This document shows positions 28,095 to 36,559 of a stretch of 64,000 nt of DNA, piece after piece (position 1 is the stretch's first letter; each line of letters opens with the position of its first letter). The notes beneath the pieces were generated by a model, which had not been told where the DNA came from, did not search any database, and saw only the letters and a list, made by a program, of their open reading frames with translations. Position numbers and translations under genes: made by a program. The stretch is from TMED14 sp002167805 (lineage in GTDB: Bacteria; Bacteroidota; Bacteroidia; Flavobacteriales; Schleiferiaceae): assembly GCA_965655795.1 (NCBI GenBank), contig CBFHHY010000001.1:62001-126000 (forward strand). The letters run 5' to 3'.

Positions 28095-29230
28095 ATTCTT
28101 TTAATTCTATTTTTTTCGTAGTCTTCAAAGATCATTTGACCTAACCCTGATAGTCCGGTTAAGAAAGCTTTTCCTTTATTCTGCGCCGTGAATAAATCAA
28201 CAAATTGACGTAAATATGGATCCTGTGCGATCATAAAAGTTGTAATTGGAATTCTCAGTTTTCTGGCTTGGTCAGCTTTGTTAAGACATTTAGATACAAT
28301 CATTTCATCCAATCCATTGCTATTTTTATAAGACTCTCCTGAGGGAAGTGTTATGCAACTTGGCTTCCCATCAGTGATCATGAATATTTGTTTATTCGTA
28401 TTTCGCTTTCTTCGAAGGATATCCATAGCTAATTCTAATCCTGCAACAGTATTTGTATGATATGGACCGACCTTTAGGTAGGGTAGATCTTTTATTTTAA
28501 TCGTCCATGCTTCATTTCCAAACACTATAATGTGAATAGAGTCTTTCGGGTATTTTCTTTTAATTAACTCTACAAGGGCCATCGCAACTTTTTTTGCGGG
28601 AGTTATTCGGTCTTCACCATAAAGAATCATGGAGTGGCTGATATCGATCATTAATACTGTACTCATCTGTGCTTTATGTCGGGTTTGTTCAACAACAAGA
28701 TCATTTTCGGTAATCAGAAAATCTGATAGGCCATTATTAATTTGAGCTTTTTTTACACTTTCTGTCATATTTATTGATGATATATCATCACCATATCGAA
28801 ATTCCCTTAATTCTCCATCTTTTTCATCTCCCAACCCTGATTTACTTGTTTGGTGGTTACCTAGTCCACTTTTCTTCAGTTTGCCAAAAATCTGATCTAA
28901 AGCATACTTCCTTAGAGCAGATTCTAATTTTGCTGTTAGAATTTTCTTGCTATTTCCTGATCCTGAATCATTATCAGAATCAATTTCATCTTTAATGTAT
29001 CCACGTTTTTTTAAGTCTTCCTGAAAATCCTCTAAGGAGTATTCTTCACTGAAAATATTGTATTCCTTATCTAGTGATTCTAACCAATTAAAAGACTCTT
29101 CAATATCACCTGAAGTGTGAGTTATCAATTCTTTAAAAATTTCAAAAACTCGATCAAAGTTGTCTTTTTCTTCTGGAATATGCTTACTAAATGTTATTCC
29201 TGATCCTAAATTAAAGTCAATTCCTTTCAT
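28091..29230 (-). CDS. VWA-domain protein, partner of the AAA+ ATPase
   Basis: A 379-residue cytoplasmic protein with no signal peptide or membrane helix. The C-terminal half (about 188-375) is a von Willebrand A domain with an intact metal-ion site: DxSxS at Asp196-Ser198-Ser200 (DISHS), a Thr/Asp site in MITDGKPS, and the central strand IHIIVFG. The N-terminal 185 residues are acidic and helical, with a low-complexity Asp/Ser/Gly stretch near 85-95 and two similar Ser-Gly-Leu-Gly segments at 121-134. It is transcribed ahead of the AAA+ gene with a 4-base overlap, as in MoxR/VWA and ChlI/ChlD pairs. No target protein is evident. Confidence 0.87.
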   Translation of the reverse strand: MKGIDFNLGSGITFSKHIPEEKDNFDRVFEIFKELITHTSGDIEESFNWLESLDKEYNIFSEEYSLEDFQEDLKKRGYIKDEIDSDNDSGSGNSKKILTAKLESALRKYALDQIFGKLKKSGLGNHQTSKSGLGDEKDGELREFRYGDDISSINMTESVKKAQINNGLSDFLITENDLVVEQTRHKAQMSTVLMIDISHSMILYGEDRITPAKKVAMALVELIKRKYPKDSIHIIVFGNEAWTIKIKDLPYLKVGPYHTNTVAGLELAMDILRRKRNTNKQIFMITDGKPSCITLPSGESYKNSNGLDEMIVSKCLNKADQARKLRIPITTFMIAQDPYLRQFVDLFTAQNKGKAFLTGLSGLGQMIFEDYEKNRIKRI

Positions 29231-29416
29231 GTAGGTATTTTATTTCCTCTTTAAATAACTCTATATAATAGTAAGTGTTCATAGAAATATGTAGGGATAG
29301 TTCTCAAAAGCATCTTGAAAATGACTTTTCTAATTAAAACCTAAAAAGTTTCTTTGTTCATAATATTATAATTTTTAAATCAACTATTATATTGACCTAA
29401 TATAAATGAATAGCAT

Positions 29417-30319
29417 ATGTTAAAAATTGCTTTTGACTCAATTTATAAACATCAACTTAAAATTGGACACCGTTTTCCCATGGAAAAATATGAGTTGTTA
29501 CCAGAGCAGTTATTGAGAAAAAATATCTGTAATAGAGATAATTTTTTCTCTCCAGAACCTATAGAAAAACAACTACTATTATCCACACATGATCAACGCT
29601 ATTACAATAATTTGATCAATTTCTCATTATCCAAATTAGATGCAAGGCAAATCGGTTTTCCGCTTTCTGAAGCTTTGATTAAGCGGGAGCATGTAATAGC
29701 ACAAGGGACTATTCAAAATACGCATTATGCGCAACAGCATGGGATTTCAATGAATATAGCTGGAGGTACTCACCATGCTTTTCGAGACCGACCAGGTGCA
29801 TTTTGTATGCTTAACGATCAGGCAATAGCCTCTAATTACTTAATAGATAATAATTTAGCTAAAAGAGTTATGATTGTTGATTTAGATGTACATCAAGGTG
29901 ATGGAACAGCATCTATTTTTGAACATCAAGATTCTGTTTTTACTATTTCATTTCATGGTAAAAAAAATTATCCATTCAAGAAACAAAATAGTGATTTTGA
30001 TTTACCACTTGATGACAACACTGAGGATAGAGCTTATCTAAATGCCTTAAAAAATCATCTTCCAAGATTGATCGATTTATTTGAGCCAGATTTTATGTTT
30101 TATTTAGCGGGAGTTGATGTGTTAAAAACAGATAAACTTGGTCGGATGGCACTATCTATGGAGGGTTGTAAAGCTAGGGATCGTTTTGTTTTAAACCTAT
30201 GCAAAGATCAAAATATTCCAGTTCAAGTGAGCATGGGAGGAGGTTATTCTATTCAACTAAAAGATATTATCGATGCCCATTCCAATACTTTTGAAGTAGC
30301 TCAAGAGTTATTTTTTTAG
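29417..30319 (+). CDS. Histone-deacetylase-superfamily (AcuC/HDAC) enzyme
   Basis: A 300-residue zinc hydrolase of the HDAC/AcuC/AphA family. Active-site elements are His119-His120 in GGTHHAF, the zinc ligands Asp157 and His159 in VDLDVHQGDGT, and Asp234 in AGVDVLKTDKLGR. A C-terminal Gly-rich GGGYS completes the pocket. In bacteria such proteins deacetylate acetoin-related substrates, polyamines or lysine residues; the sequence does not decide and no acs, acu or polyamine gene is adjacent. It is a single gene, divergent from the VWA gene with a 186-base upstream gap in which I see no clear -33/-7 pair. Confidence 0.92.
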   Translation: MLKIAFDSIYKHQLKIGHRFPMEKYELLPEQLLRKNICNRDNFFSPEPIEKQLLLSTHDQRYYNNLINFSLSKLDARQIGFPLSEALIKREHVIAQGTIQNTHYAQQHGISMNIAGGTHHAFRDRPGAFCMLNDQAIASNYLIDNNLAKRVMIVDLDVHQGDGTASIFEHQDSVFTISFHGKKNYPFKKQNSDFDLPLDDNTEDRAYLNALKNHLPRLIDLFEPDFMFYLAGVDVLKTDKLGRMALSMEGCKARDRFVLNLCKDQNIPVQVSMGGGYSIQLKDIIDAHSNTFEVAQELFF

Positions 30320-30554
30320 TATTAAATATTCCAAAAAAATCCTACTCTATCTGTAAAATACAGTCTTTTTCCTCAAGAAAATTATTAAGTGGTCCCAAAG
30401 GGACAAATCTCGAACTCTTTAAGAGCAGATTTGAAAAGACTTATTCGTTTTATTTATAAATTTAAACCATACTTGTAAGAGGAGAAATAAACGTATTAAG
30501 TTTATACCCTCGTTACCTATCAAACAAATTGAAACAGATAGTTAAAAAATTAGA
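30320..30554. other. Intergenic region with two tandem hairpins
   Basis: This 235-base gap holds no credible reading frame. Two adjacent inverted repeats stand out: GTCCC-AAA-GGGAC at 30392-30404, and AAATCT...AGATTT (30405-30410 with 30427-30432) enclosing a CTC/GAG mini-stem. Downstream, TTG at 30473-30475 and TAAGTTTA at 30497-30504 with a 21-base spacer resemble a Bacteroidetes promoter with a final mismatch, and would serve the alpha/beta hydrolase gene. The hairpins lie upstream of this, so they could end the HDAC transcript or be a decayed tRNA. Confidence 0.4.
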
Positions 30555-31610
30555 ATGATGGTCATTTATATTTTAGCATACATTGTACTCGGATTAGTTT
30601 CGATTTACCTTATTCTTCTAATCATGGGTTTGTATCTTTTGAAAAAAGGACCGCTCGCGTTCGATGAAGTAAGTCTTGAAGATGATGGTGGTAAATATGT
30701 CGAAACAGATGATCGCAGAAAGGTAGAATACTTTGTTTTTGGAAATTTAGAACCTCAATCAAAAGTAGTAATATGTATGCATGGGTCAGGGCCCGAAGCG
30801 ATGAGTGAGCTTGCTCTAAATGAAAAGTGTTGCAAAGAATTAGGGCTAAAAGGTATTGCCATAAGTTTACCCGGTTACGGTTATACAGATATGAATCCTG
30901 GCAGGAAAGTGGTAGATTGGCCGAAGGAGGATTTATCAGCTGTTCTGAAAAAAGAGAAAGTTGATAAGTTTATGATTATTGGGCACTCGCAAGGAACCGC
31001 TCATGCAATGGCGGCAGCATATCGCTACCCAGAACGCTGCGAAGGTTTTGGGCTTAATGCACCATTTTTACCCTCTAGCATTAGCAAAGAAGAAGGAGTT
31101 GTATCTGCAATTGGATCTGGTTCATTACCAAATACTGAAACAATTGAGAAGTTTTATATGGCATGGTATTTTGCAGTAATGCATTTAAGTCTAGTTACAT
31201 TTTCTCCATGGTTTCCAATGAAGGCAATGAAAATGCCAAGCACAAATGCCACTTATAAAATTATGCAGGATACGTTAAAAAGAGCAGTTGTTAGAGGTAG
31301 TGTTGGTGGCACATATGAAACGGCACATGATGTTTGTTATGACTGGGGGTTTGATCCTCGGGAAATAAAGAATGATAATATTTGTATTTGGCATGCTTCT
31401 GATGATAAATTATGTCCGCTTGAAATTGGTAAATGGCTTCGTGATTATTACCAAAACAAACTGGGTGTTAAGGTTAATTTTAGATCGGATGATCTAGGTT
31501 TTGGACACTTCACATATAAGCAAGGAGAATTTTTAGAACCAGAACAAAGCATGATTAAAGCACTTCTGAAAGGTAGAAATAAAAGGAAACCTATTAGTAA
31601 CAATATATAA
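30555..31610 (+). CDS. Membrane-anchored alpha/beta hydrolase
   Basis: A 351-residue hydrolase with an N-terminal transmembrane helix (about 3-28), so it is probably tethered to the inner membrane with the body on one side. The core has an oxyanion-hole segment CMHGSGP (about 75-80), the nucleophile elbow GHSQG with Ser145, a candidate acid in HASDDKLCPLE and a His in GFGHFT near the end. The substrate is unknown. The TAA stop sits inside a short hairpin that separates it from the convergent tmRNA gene. Confidence 0.86.
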   Translation: MMVIYILAYIVLGLVSIYLILLIMGLYLLKKGPLAFDEVSLEDDGGKYVETDDRRKVEYFVFGNLEPQSKVVICMHGSGPEAMSELALNEKCCKELGLKGIAISLPGYGYTDMNPGRKVVDWPKEDLSAVLKKEKVDKFMIIGHSQGTAHAMAAAYRYPERCEGFGLNAPFLPSSISKEEGVVSAIGSGSLPNTETIEKFYMAWYFAVMHLSLVTFSPWFPMKAMKMPSTNATYKIMQDTLKRAVVRGSVGGTYETAHDVCYDWGFDPREIKNDNICIWHASDDKLCPLEIGKWLRDYYQNKLGVKVNFRSDDLGFGHFTYKQGEFLEPEQSMIKALLKGRNKRKPISNNI

Positions 31611-31632
31611 GCGGCATTAAAACGACCGCTTA
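31608..31632. terminator. Short hairpin between convergent hydrolase and ssrA genes
   Basis: TAAGCGG (31608-31614) and CCGCTTA (31626-31632) form a perfect 7-base stem with an 11-base loop; the hydrolase stop is part of the left arm. It could stop transcription from both sides, though the T-run expected of a strong intrinsic terminator is missing on either strand. Confidence 0.5.
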
Positions 31633-31655
31633 CATTGGACGTTGAAAAGCCGTTG

Positions 31656-32045
31656 TGGAGCTGGCGGGAATCGAACCCGCGTCCAGACGAGGAAAACAGA
31701 TGTTTTCTACATGCTTATTCCAACATTAATTTTCGATATCTAGCTGATGTTGGACAACCCACCAGATACTTATCTACTTGATTTCGGAATGCTATCGTAG
31801 AAAAAACATTCCTATTCCTGCTTTATTACACCTCTTTATCAATCTCCGCAGGTCATGGATATCGAGAGATGTCCCACTTTCACACCTGGTGTGAAATTAG
31901 CTTAATAACCTATCAGATTATTAAGCGGCAAGAGCGTAGTTAGACTCGCCAATTATAAAATTCGATATTGAATTAACGAGCATCAATCGAATAGCTCGGC
32001 ATGCTTACAAATACTTTCATCTCGCTGTCAAAACCGGTCAGCCCC
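31656..32045 (-). ncRNA. ssrA: Transfer-messenger RNA (tmRNA)
   Basis: The 5' end GGGGCTG (complement of 32045-32039) pairs with CAGCTCC near the 3' end (31657-31663), closing the alanine-tRNA-like acceptor stem. The T-arm GGTTCGATTCCCGCC, read on the minus strand, is intact, and the 5' part contains the typical GGTTTTGACAGC. The tag reading frame is at 31921-31950: GGC then codons for GESNYALAA and a TAA stop. The mature 3' end CCA is not encoded (CAA follows the discriminator A at 31656) and would be added. About 390 nucleotides, of normal size. It rescues stalled ribosomes with SmpB. The ends are accurate to a few bases. Confidence 0.95.
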
Positions 32046-32059
32046 GATGAATTTCTATG

Positions 32060-32089
32060 CAAATGTATATAATTGAATATCTCCGCAAA
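32060..32089 (-). promoter_or_regulatory. Promoter of the tmRNA gene
   Basis: On the minus strand TTTG (32089-32086) is followed after 18 bases by TACATTTG (32067-32060), a perfect match to the Bacteroidetes -33/-7 consensus. It lies 14 bases before the mature tmRNA 5' end, leaving a short leader for RNase P to remove. It is between the rpoD stop and ssrA, so the tmRNA has its own transcription start. Confidence 0.75.
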
Positions 32090-32138
32090 GAGATCTACTT
32101 AAAATCTATTTGGTATTTCAAAAAGTAGCTGATGTTAT

Positions 32139-33002
32139 TTAACCAAGGTAAGTCTTTAAAATAGTACTTCTTGATGTATGTTTTAGTCGACGAATTGCCT
32201 TTTCTTTTATTTGTCTAACACGCTCTCGGGTTAGATCAAACTTTTCTCCAATTTCTTCTAACGTTAAAGGGTGTTGACCATTTAAACCAAAATAAAGTCT
32301 TATCACATCACCTTCTCTCGGAGTCAATGTAGTTAATGATCTTTCTATTTCTGTTCTTAGGGAATCGACCATCAAGTCATCATCCGGATTGGGTGAGTCT
32401 GATGAATTAAGAACATCATACAAGTTGCTGTCTTCTCCTTCTACCAGAGGTGCGTCCATAGATACGTGTCTTCCGCTATTTCTCATGGACTCTTTTACAT
32501 CCATTTCACTCATTTCAAGTTTTCCAGCGATTTCTTCTGCGCTTGGGGGACGCTCATGGGCTTGTTCTAAGGATGCATATGCTTTATTAATTTTATTTAT
32601 GGATCCAATTTTATTTAATGGCAATCGAACAATTCTGGATTGCTCAGCAAGTGCTTGTAAAATACTCTGACGAATCCACCATACAGCATAGGAAATAAAT
32701 TTAAACCCCCTCGTTTCATCGAACCTTTGAGCGGCTTTGATTAGACCTAAGTTCCCTTCGTTAATTAGATCTGGAAGAGTTAATCCTTGATTTTGATACT
32801 GTTTAGCAACAGATACAACGAATCGAAGATTGGCTTTAGTTAATTTTTCTAAAGCTCTTTGGTCTCCAGCTTTAATTTTTTGAGCTAGTTCTACTTCTTC
32901 TTCTGCCGTAATTAATTCTACCTTACCAATCTCTTGAAGGTATTTATCTAGAGAAGCAGTTTCTCTATTTGTTACTTGCTTTGTGATCTTTAACTGACGC
33001 AT
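32139..33002 (-). CDS. rpoD: Primary RNA polymerase sigma factor RpoD/SigA
   Basis: A 287-residue group 1-type sigma-70 factor of the short Bacteroidota form: it begins with region 1.2 (TASLDKYLQEIGKVELITAEEE) and has no region 1.1 or large non-conserved insert. Region 2 contains LPDLINEGNLGLIKAAQRFDE and the -10-binding FISYAVWWIRQSI; region 3 follows; region 4 has LTPREGDVIRLYFGL and the -35-type HTH LTLEEIGEKFDLTRERVRQIKEKAIRRL. It recognises the TAnnTTTG-type promoters seen in this window. It lies 30 bases after pnp and may be cotranscribed with rpsO-pnp. Confidence 0.97.
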   Translation of the reverse strand: MRQLKITKQVTNRETASLDKYLQEIGKVELITAEEEVELAQKIKAGDQRALEKLTKANLRFVVSVAKQYQNQGLTLPDLINEGNLGLIKAAQRFDETRGFKFISYAVWWIRQSILQALAEQSRIVRLPLNKIGSINKINKAYASLEQAHERPPSAEEIAGKLEMSEMDVKESMRNSGRHVSMDAPLVEGEDSNLYDVLNSSDSPNPDDDLMVDSLRTEIERSLTTLTPREGDVIRLYFGLNGQHPLTLEEIGEKFDLTRERVRQIKEKAIRRLKHTSRSTILKTYLG

Positions 33003-33032
33003 CGAAAATTATTTTTCCATTAAAATTGTTTA

Positions 33033-35240
33033 CTAGGAATCTTTTTGGGTTTTGTTATGCCCACGATCTCTTCTATTCCCGCGATCCTCTCTTGGTCTTG
33101 GGGCACGCTCTACATAACCCTCAGGTTTTTCAATTAAAACTTTTCTTGAGAGACGTAATTTCCCTTTATCATCTATATTCAAAAGTTTCACTTGAACTTT
33201 ATCGCCTTCTTTGTATAGTTTGGCAGGATCTTCTACGCGCTTCCAGTCCATTTCAGAGACGTGCAAGAGACCTTCTGTTCCCCTTCCAATTTCAACAAAG
33301 ACCCCGAAAGGCTGAACTCCTTTTACGGTACCATCGTATACTGTATCTACAACAGGAACAAAACAAATTTCATTCACTCTTTCTTGGGCTAGAGCAATTC
33401 CATCTGCACTTGTTCCACTAATTTCTACACGTCCAATATTTCCAATTTCTTCAATAGTAATAGTGGTCTCAGTTTCAGCTTGCATGGCTTGGATGATTTT
33501 TCCTCCAGGACCAATTATTCCACCAATGAAGCTTTTGGGAATTTCCATAACCACCATTTTCGGGGCATGAGATTTCATTTCTTTTCGGTGACTTGGCATC
33601 GTTGATGTCATTACACCAAGAATATGAGCTCTTCCTTCTTTTGCTTGCTCCAGAGCATTTTTCAAAATTTCAAAACTCAGCCCCTTTGTTTTAATATCCA
33701 TTTGGCAGGCTGTTATACCATTCTTAGTTCCAGTAACTTTAAAGTCCATATCGCCAAGATGGTCTTCATCTCCTAGAATATCACTTAAAACAGCATATTT
33801 CCCAGATTTTTCATCCGTAATTAAGCCCATCGCGATACCACTGACTGGATTTTCTATTTCAATTCCCGCATCCATCAGTGCTAAAGTTCCTGCACAGACA
33901 GTAGCCATTGAGCTTGAGCCATTGGATTCTAAAATATCTGAAACTACACGTATGGTGTAACCAGACTCAGAGGGAATCATATTTTTGAGAGCTCTTTGGG
34001 CTAGATTTCCGTGACCGACTTCTCGACGGCTTGTTCCTCGCATCATTCGTGCTTCTCCTGTGGAGAATGGTGGAAAGTTGTAATGAAGATAAAATTTCTC
34101 ATCTCCTGTTATGGTTGCAGCGTCAATTCTATTTGAGTCAAGAGCGGAGCCTAAGGTTACTGTTGTAAATGACTGCGTTTCTCCTCTTGTGAACAGCGAA
34201 CACCCATGAGGTCCTGGAAGAACATCAACCTCACACCAAATAGGTCGTATTTCATCTGTTTTTCTGCCATCTAACCTTTTACCTGAATCTAAAATTTGAT
34301 TTCTTACAGCTTGACATTCAACATCATGAAAATATACTTTTGCCAAGTCTAAGTCGTTTTCTTTTTCTTCTTCAGACATCGTATCGGAGAAATCTTCGAA
34401 AACTTGTTTAAATCTTTTAGATCTTTCTTTTCGATCTGAAATTCCTTCGCCAGCAGCTTCATATGCACCGGCATAAGTTGCTTCATGGACTCTCTTTCTT
34501 AAGTCATCATTATGTTCCTCATGACTATATTCCCTCTTCGGCTCAGAAGTGGGAATAAGTTTGGCTAATGCTTTTTGAACTTTTACTTGTTCTTTGATCG
34601 CATCATGACCCACTTGAATTGCTTCAAGCATCTCATCTTCTGAAACTTCTTTCATTTCTCCTTCAACCATCACTACACTCTCAGTTGTTCCACCAATCAT
34701 CATTTCCATGTCAGCTTCTTCAAGTTGCTCATAGTTTGGATTTACAATAAATTCACCATTGACTCTTGCAACAGAGACTTCTGACATTGGTCCATTAAAT
34801 GGGATGTCACTAATCGAAATAGCAGAAGAGGCAGCAAATCCTGCAAGTGATTCAGGTGCCGCTGCAGGATCAAATGAAAGCATTGTAATTATTACCTGAA
34901 TATCTGCATGAAAATCATCTGGAAATAATGGTCTCAGAACTCGATCTACAAGTCGACAAACAAGAATTTCTCGATCACTTGGTCGTCCTTCGCGTTTTAG
35001 AAACCCACCTGGAACCCTTCCGGCACCCGCAAATTTTTCTTTATATTCTACTGAGAGAGGGAGAAAGTCTACTCCCGGTCTAGCTTCTTTTGATGCAACT
35101 ACAGTAGCTAAGAGGGAGGTCCCGCCACATGATAGGAGTACAGAACCATTTGCCTGGCGAGCCATTCGTCCAGTTTCAAGAGTTATTACTCTTCCATCTT
35201 TTAGGGTTATTTCTTGGGTAATTTTTTCTGGTGCTTTCAT
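33033..35240 (-). CDS. pnp: Polyribonucleotide nucleotidyltransferase (PNPase)
   Basis: A 735-residue 3'-5' phosphorolytic exoribonuclease and RNA-degradosome component, acting as a trimer. The order of domains is: RNase PH 1 (about 15-145, EGRPSDREILVCRLVDR), alpha-helical linker, RNase PH 2 (about 330-550, GSALDSNRIDAATITGDE, RMMRGTSRREVGHG), a KH domain (about 570-625, IPKSFIGGIIGPGGKIIQ) and an S1 domain (about 635-705, GTVKGVQPFGVFVEI). A short basic tail rich in Arg, Asp and Gly ends the protein. It lies 95 bases after rpsO, with an inverted repeat in the gap; the rpsO-pnp order is the same as in E. coli. Confidence 0.98.
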   Translation of the reverse strand: MKAPEKITQEITLKDGRVITLETGRMARQANGSVLLSCGGTSLLATVVASKEARPGVDFLPLSVEYKEKFAGAGRVPGGFLKREGRPSDREILVCRLVDRVLRPLFPDDFHADIQVIITMLSFDPAAAPESLAGFAASSAISISDIPFNGPMSEVSVARVNGEFIVNPNYEQLEEADMEMMIGGTTESVVMVEGEMKEVSEDEMLEAIQVGHDAIKEQVKVQKALAKLIPTSEPKREYSHEEHNDDLRKRVHEATYAGAYEAAGEGISDRKERSKRFKQVFEDFSDTMSEEEKENDLDLAKVYFHDVECQAVRNQILDSGKRLDGRKTDEIRPIWCEVDVLPGPHGCSLFTRGETQSFTTVTLGSALDSNRIDAATITGDEKFYLHYNFPPFSTGEARMMRGTSRREVGHGNLAQRALKNMIPSESGYTIRVVSDILESNGSSSMATVCAGTLALMDAGIEIENPVSGIAMGLITDEKSGKYAVLSDILGDEDHLGDMDFKVTGTKNGITACQMDIKTKGLSFEILKNALEQAKEGRAHILGVMTSTMPSHRKEMKSHAPKMVVMEIPKSFIGGIIGPGGKIIQAMQAETETTITIEEIGNIGRVEISGTSADGIALAQERVNEICFVPVVDTVYDGTVKGVQPFGVFVEIGRGTEGLLHVSEMDWKRVEDPAKLYKEGDKVQVKLLNIDDKGKLRLSRKVLIEKPEGYVERAPRPREDRGNRRDRGHNKTQKDS

Positions 35241-35290
35241 TTATTTATTTTTTCGATGCTAATATTTACTAACGACTGCTTAAATCAAAC

Positions 35291-35310
35291 GCAATTCAAA
35301 ACTGAATTGC
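35291..35310. promoter_or_regulatory. Hairpin in the rpsO-pnp intergenic region
   Basis: GCAATTCA (35291-35298), a 4-base loop, and TGAATTGC (35303-35310) form a perfect 8-base stem between the rpsO stop and the pnp start. In E. coli the equivalent gap carries an RNase III site that controls pnp; a similar role here is inference from position only. A weak terminator is the alternative, but no T-run follows on the minus strand. Confidence 0.45.
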
Positions 35311-35335
35311 ATGAAGGGACGGGGAAATAAAATTT

Positions 35336-35605
35336 TTACTTTCTTAGTCCCAACTTTTCTACTATCGCACGATAGCGTTCAATTTGGTTTTTTTGAAGAT
35401 TATCCAAAAGTCCTCTTCTTTTACCCACCAATCGAATAAGAGATCTCTCTGTATTGTGATCTTTTCGATTCTTTTTTAGATGCTCTGTAAGGTGGGTGAT
35501 ACGATACGTAAAAAGAGCTATTTGTCCTTCTGCGGTTCCTGTATCCTCTTTAGACTTACCGTGTTCCGCAAAAATTTCGCGCTTTTTTTCTGAATTTAAA
35601 TACAT
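35336..35605 (-). CDS. rpsO: 30S ribosomal protein S15
   Basis: An 89-residue ribosomal protein that binds 16S rRNA helices 20-22 in the central domain. Conserved parts are FAEHGKSKEDTGTAEGQIAL, the ITHLTEHLKKNRKDHNTERSL segment and GKRRGLLDNLQK. The length equals E. coli S15 (89). The ATG at 35603-35605 is the only start compatible with the family. It heads an rpsO-pnp-rpoD run and has its own upstream promoter box and a leader hairpin. Confidence 0.98.
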   Translation of the reverse strand: MYLNSEKKREIFAEHGKSKEDTGTAEGQIALFTYRITHLTEHLKKNRKDHNTERSLIRLVGKRRGLLDNLQKNQIERYRAIVEKLGLRK

Positions 35606-35635
35606 GCCTTAATCATTTAGATGTTTGTGCTGTAG

Positions 35636-35665
35636 CTTTCCGTCGATCGGAAGTTTGCAAAATTA
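35636..35665 (-). promoter_or_regulatory. rpsO -7 promoter box and leader hairpin
   Basis: On the minus strand TAATTTTG at 35665-35658 matches the -7 box TAnnTTTG; I cannot see a TTTG at the right distance upstream. Immediately downstream, CTTCCG and CGGAAAG (plus-strand 35636-35653) form a short stem with a bulge in the rpsO leader. S15 autoregulates through leader structures in other bacteria, so this hairpin is a candidate site; its role is inferred. Confidence 0.5.
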
Positions 35666-35673
35666 CGAAAAAA

Positions 35674-36549
35674 TCAGTTTGATTCTACAGGTGTCGGAAT
35701 ATTACCTACGCACCTTAGCCAATCGCTTATCTTGGATTTTAAATCTTTTCTTTTGACGATGAAATCGATAAAGCCATGTTCCTTTACGAATTCACTAGTT
35801 TGAAATCCATCAGGCAAGTCTTTTCCTATTGTTTCTCTAACAATTCTAGGACCAGCAAAACCAATTAAAGCCCCTGGTTCTGCGATATTTATATCACCTA
35901 ACATTGCAAAAGAAGCAGTTACCCCACCTGTGGTTGGATGTGTCAAAAGACTTACATATGGAATTTTTGCTTCATCAAGAAGTGCCAATTTTGACGAGGT
36001 TTTAGCCATTTGCATCAGTGAAAAAGCGGCTTCCATCATTCTGGCTCCACCACTTTTACTTATCATGATAAACGGAATTTTATTTTTTAAACTATGATCG
36101 ATTGCTCGCGATATTTTCTCTCCAACAACAGACCCCATACTTCCACCAATGAATTTAAAATTCATCGCAGCAATTGTAACTTCCATCTCATTCATTTTCC
36201 CATAAGCTGTGGTGATTGCATCTTTTATGCCTGAATTTTCTTTTGCAGAATCTAAACGATCACTATATTTTTTTGTGTCTTCAAAATTTAGGGGGTCTAC
36301 AGAGATCATATTTGGATCTAATTCATGGTAGACTCCATTATCAAATACAAATGAGAAATAGTCTTTTGCATCGATACCATTGTGATGACCGCAGTTCGAG
36401 CATACCCATAGATTAGCCTCGTATTCGTCTACTGAGACAATTACTTTACATTTAGGGCAGCCGTGCCATAAGCCATCAGGTGTCTCTTTTTTCTCTTGGG
36501 TTGGAGTTGTGATTCCTTCTTTTTGCCTTTGAAACCAATCTGAGGACAT
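35674..36549 (-). CDS. accD: Acetyl-CoA carboxylase carboxyltransferase subunit beta
   Basis: A 291-residue carboxyltransferase beta subunit that, with AccA, transfers the carboxyl group from carboxybiotin to acetyl-CoA to make malonyl-CoA. The N-terminal zinc ribbon has Cys31, Cys34, Cys50 and Cys53. The crotonase-fold core contains FIGGSMGSVVGEK, the acyl-CoA oxyanion SKSGGARMMEAAFSL, THPTTGGVTASFAMLGD and GFAGPRIVRET. The length is normal. It lies 10 bases after the aldolase gene on the same strand, so fba and accD form an operon. Confidence 0.97.
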   Translation of the reverse strand: MSSDWFQRQKEGITTPTQEKKETPDGLWHGCPKCKVIVSVDEYEANLWVCSNCGHHNGIDAKDYFSFVFDNGVYHELDPNMISVDPLNFEDTKKYSDRLDSAKENSGIKDAITTAYGKMNEMEVTIAAMNFKFIGGSMGSVVGEKISRAIDHSLKNKIPFIMISKSGGARMMEAAFSLMQMAKTSSKLALLDEAKIPYVSLLTHPTTGGVTASFAMLGDINIAEPGALIGFAGPRIVRETIGKDLPDGFQTSEFVKEHGFIDFIVKRKDLKSKISDWLRCVGNIPTPVESN

Positions 36550-36559
36550 AACTTCTTAA

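Noticed and set aside
29231..29416. Promoter or small RNA between the VWA and HDAC genes
   Set aside because: TTTG at 29353 is 31 bases from the only TATATTG-like box; the spacing does not fit, and no hairpin or frame stands out.
30391..30420. tRNA-like 3' half (TGGTCCC ... TCGAAC) on the minus strand
   Set aside because: The T-loop is interrupted by an insertion and I find no matching D- and anticodon arms or acceptor strand, so it is not a tRNA gene; at most a remnant.
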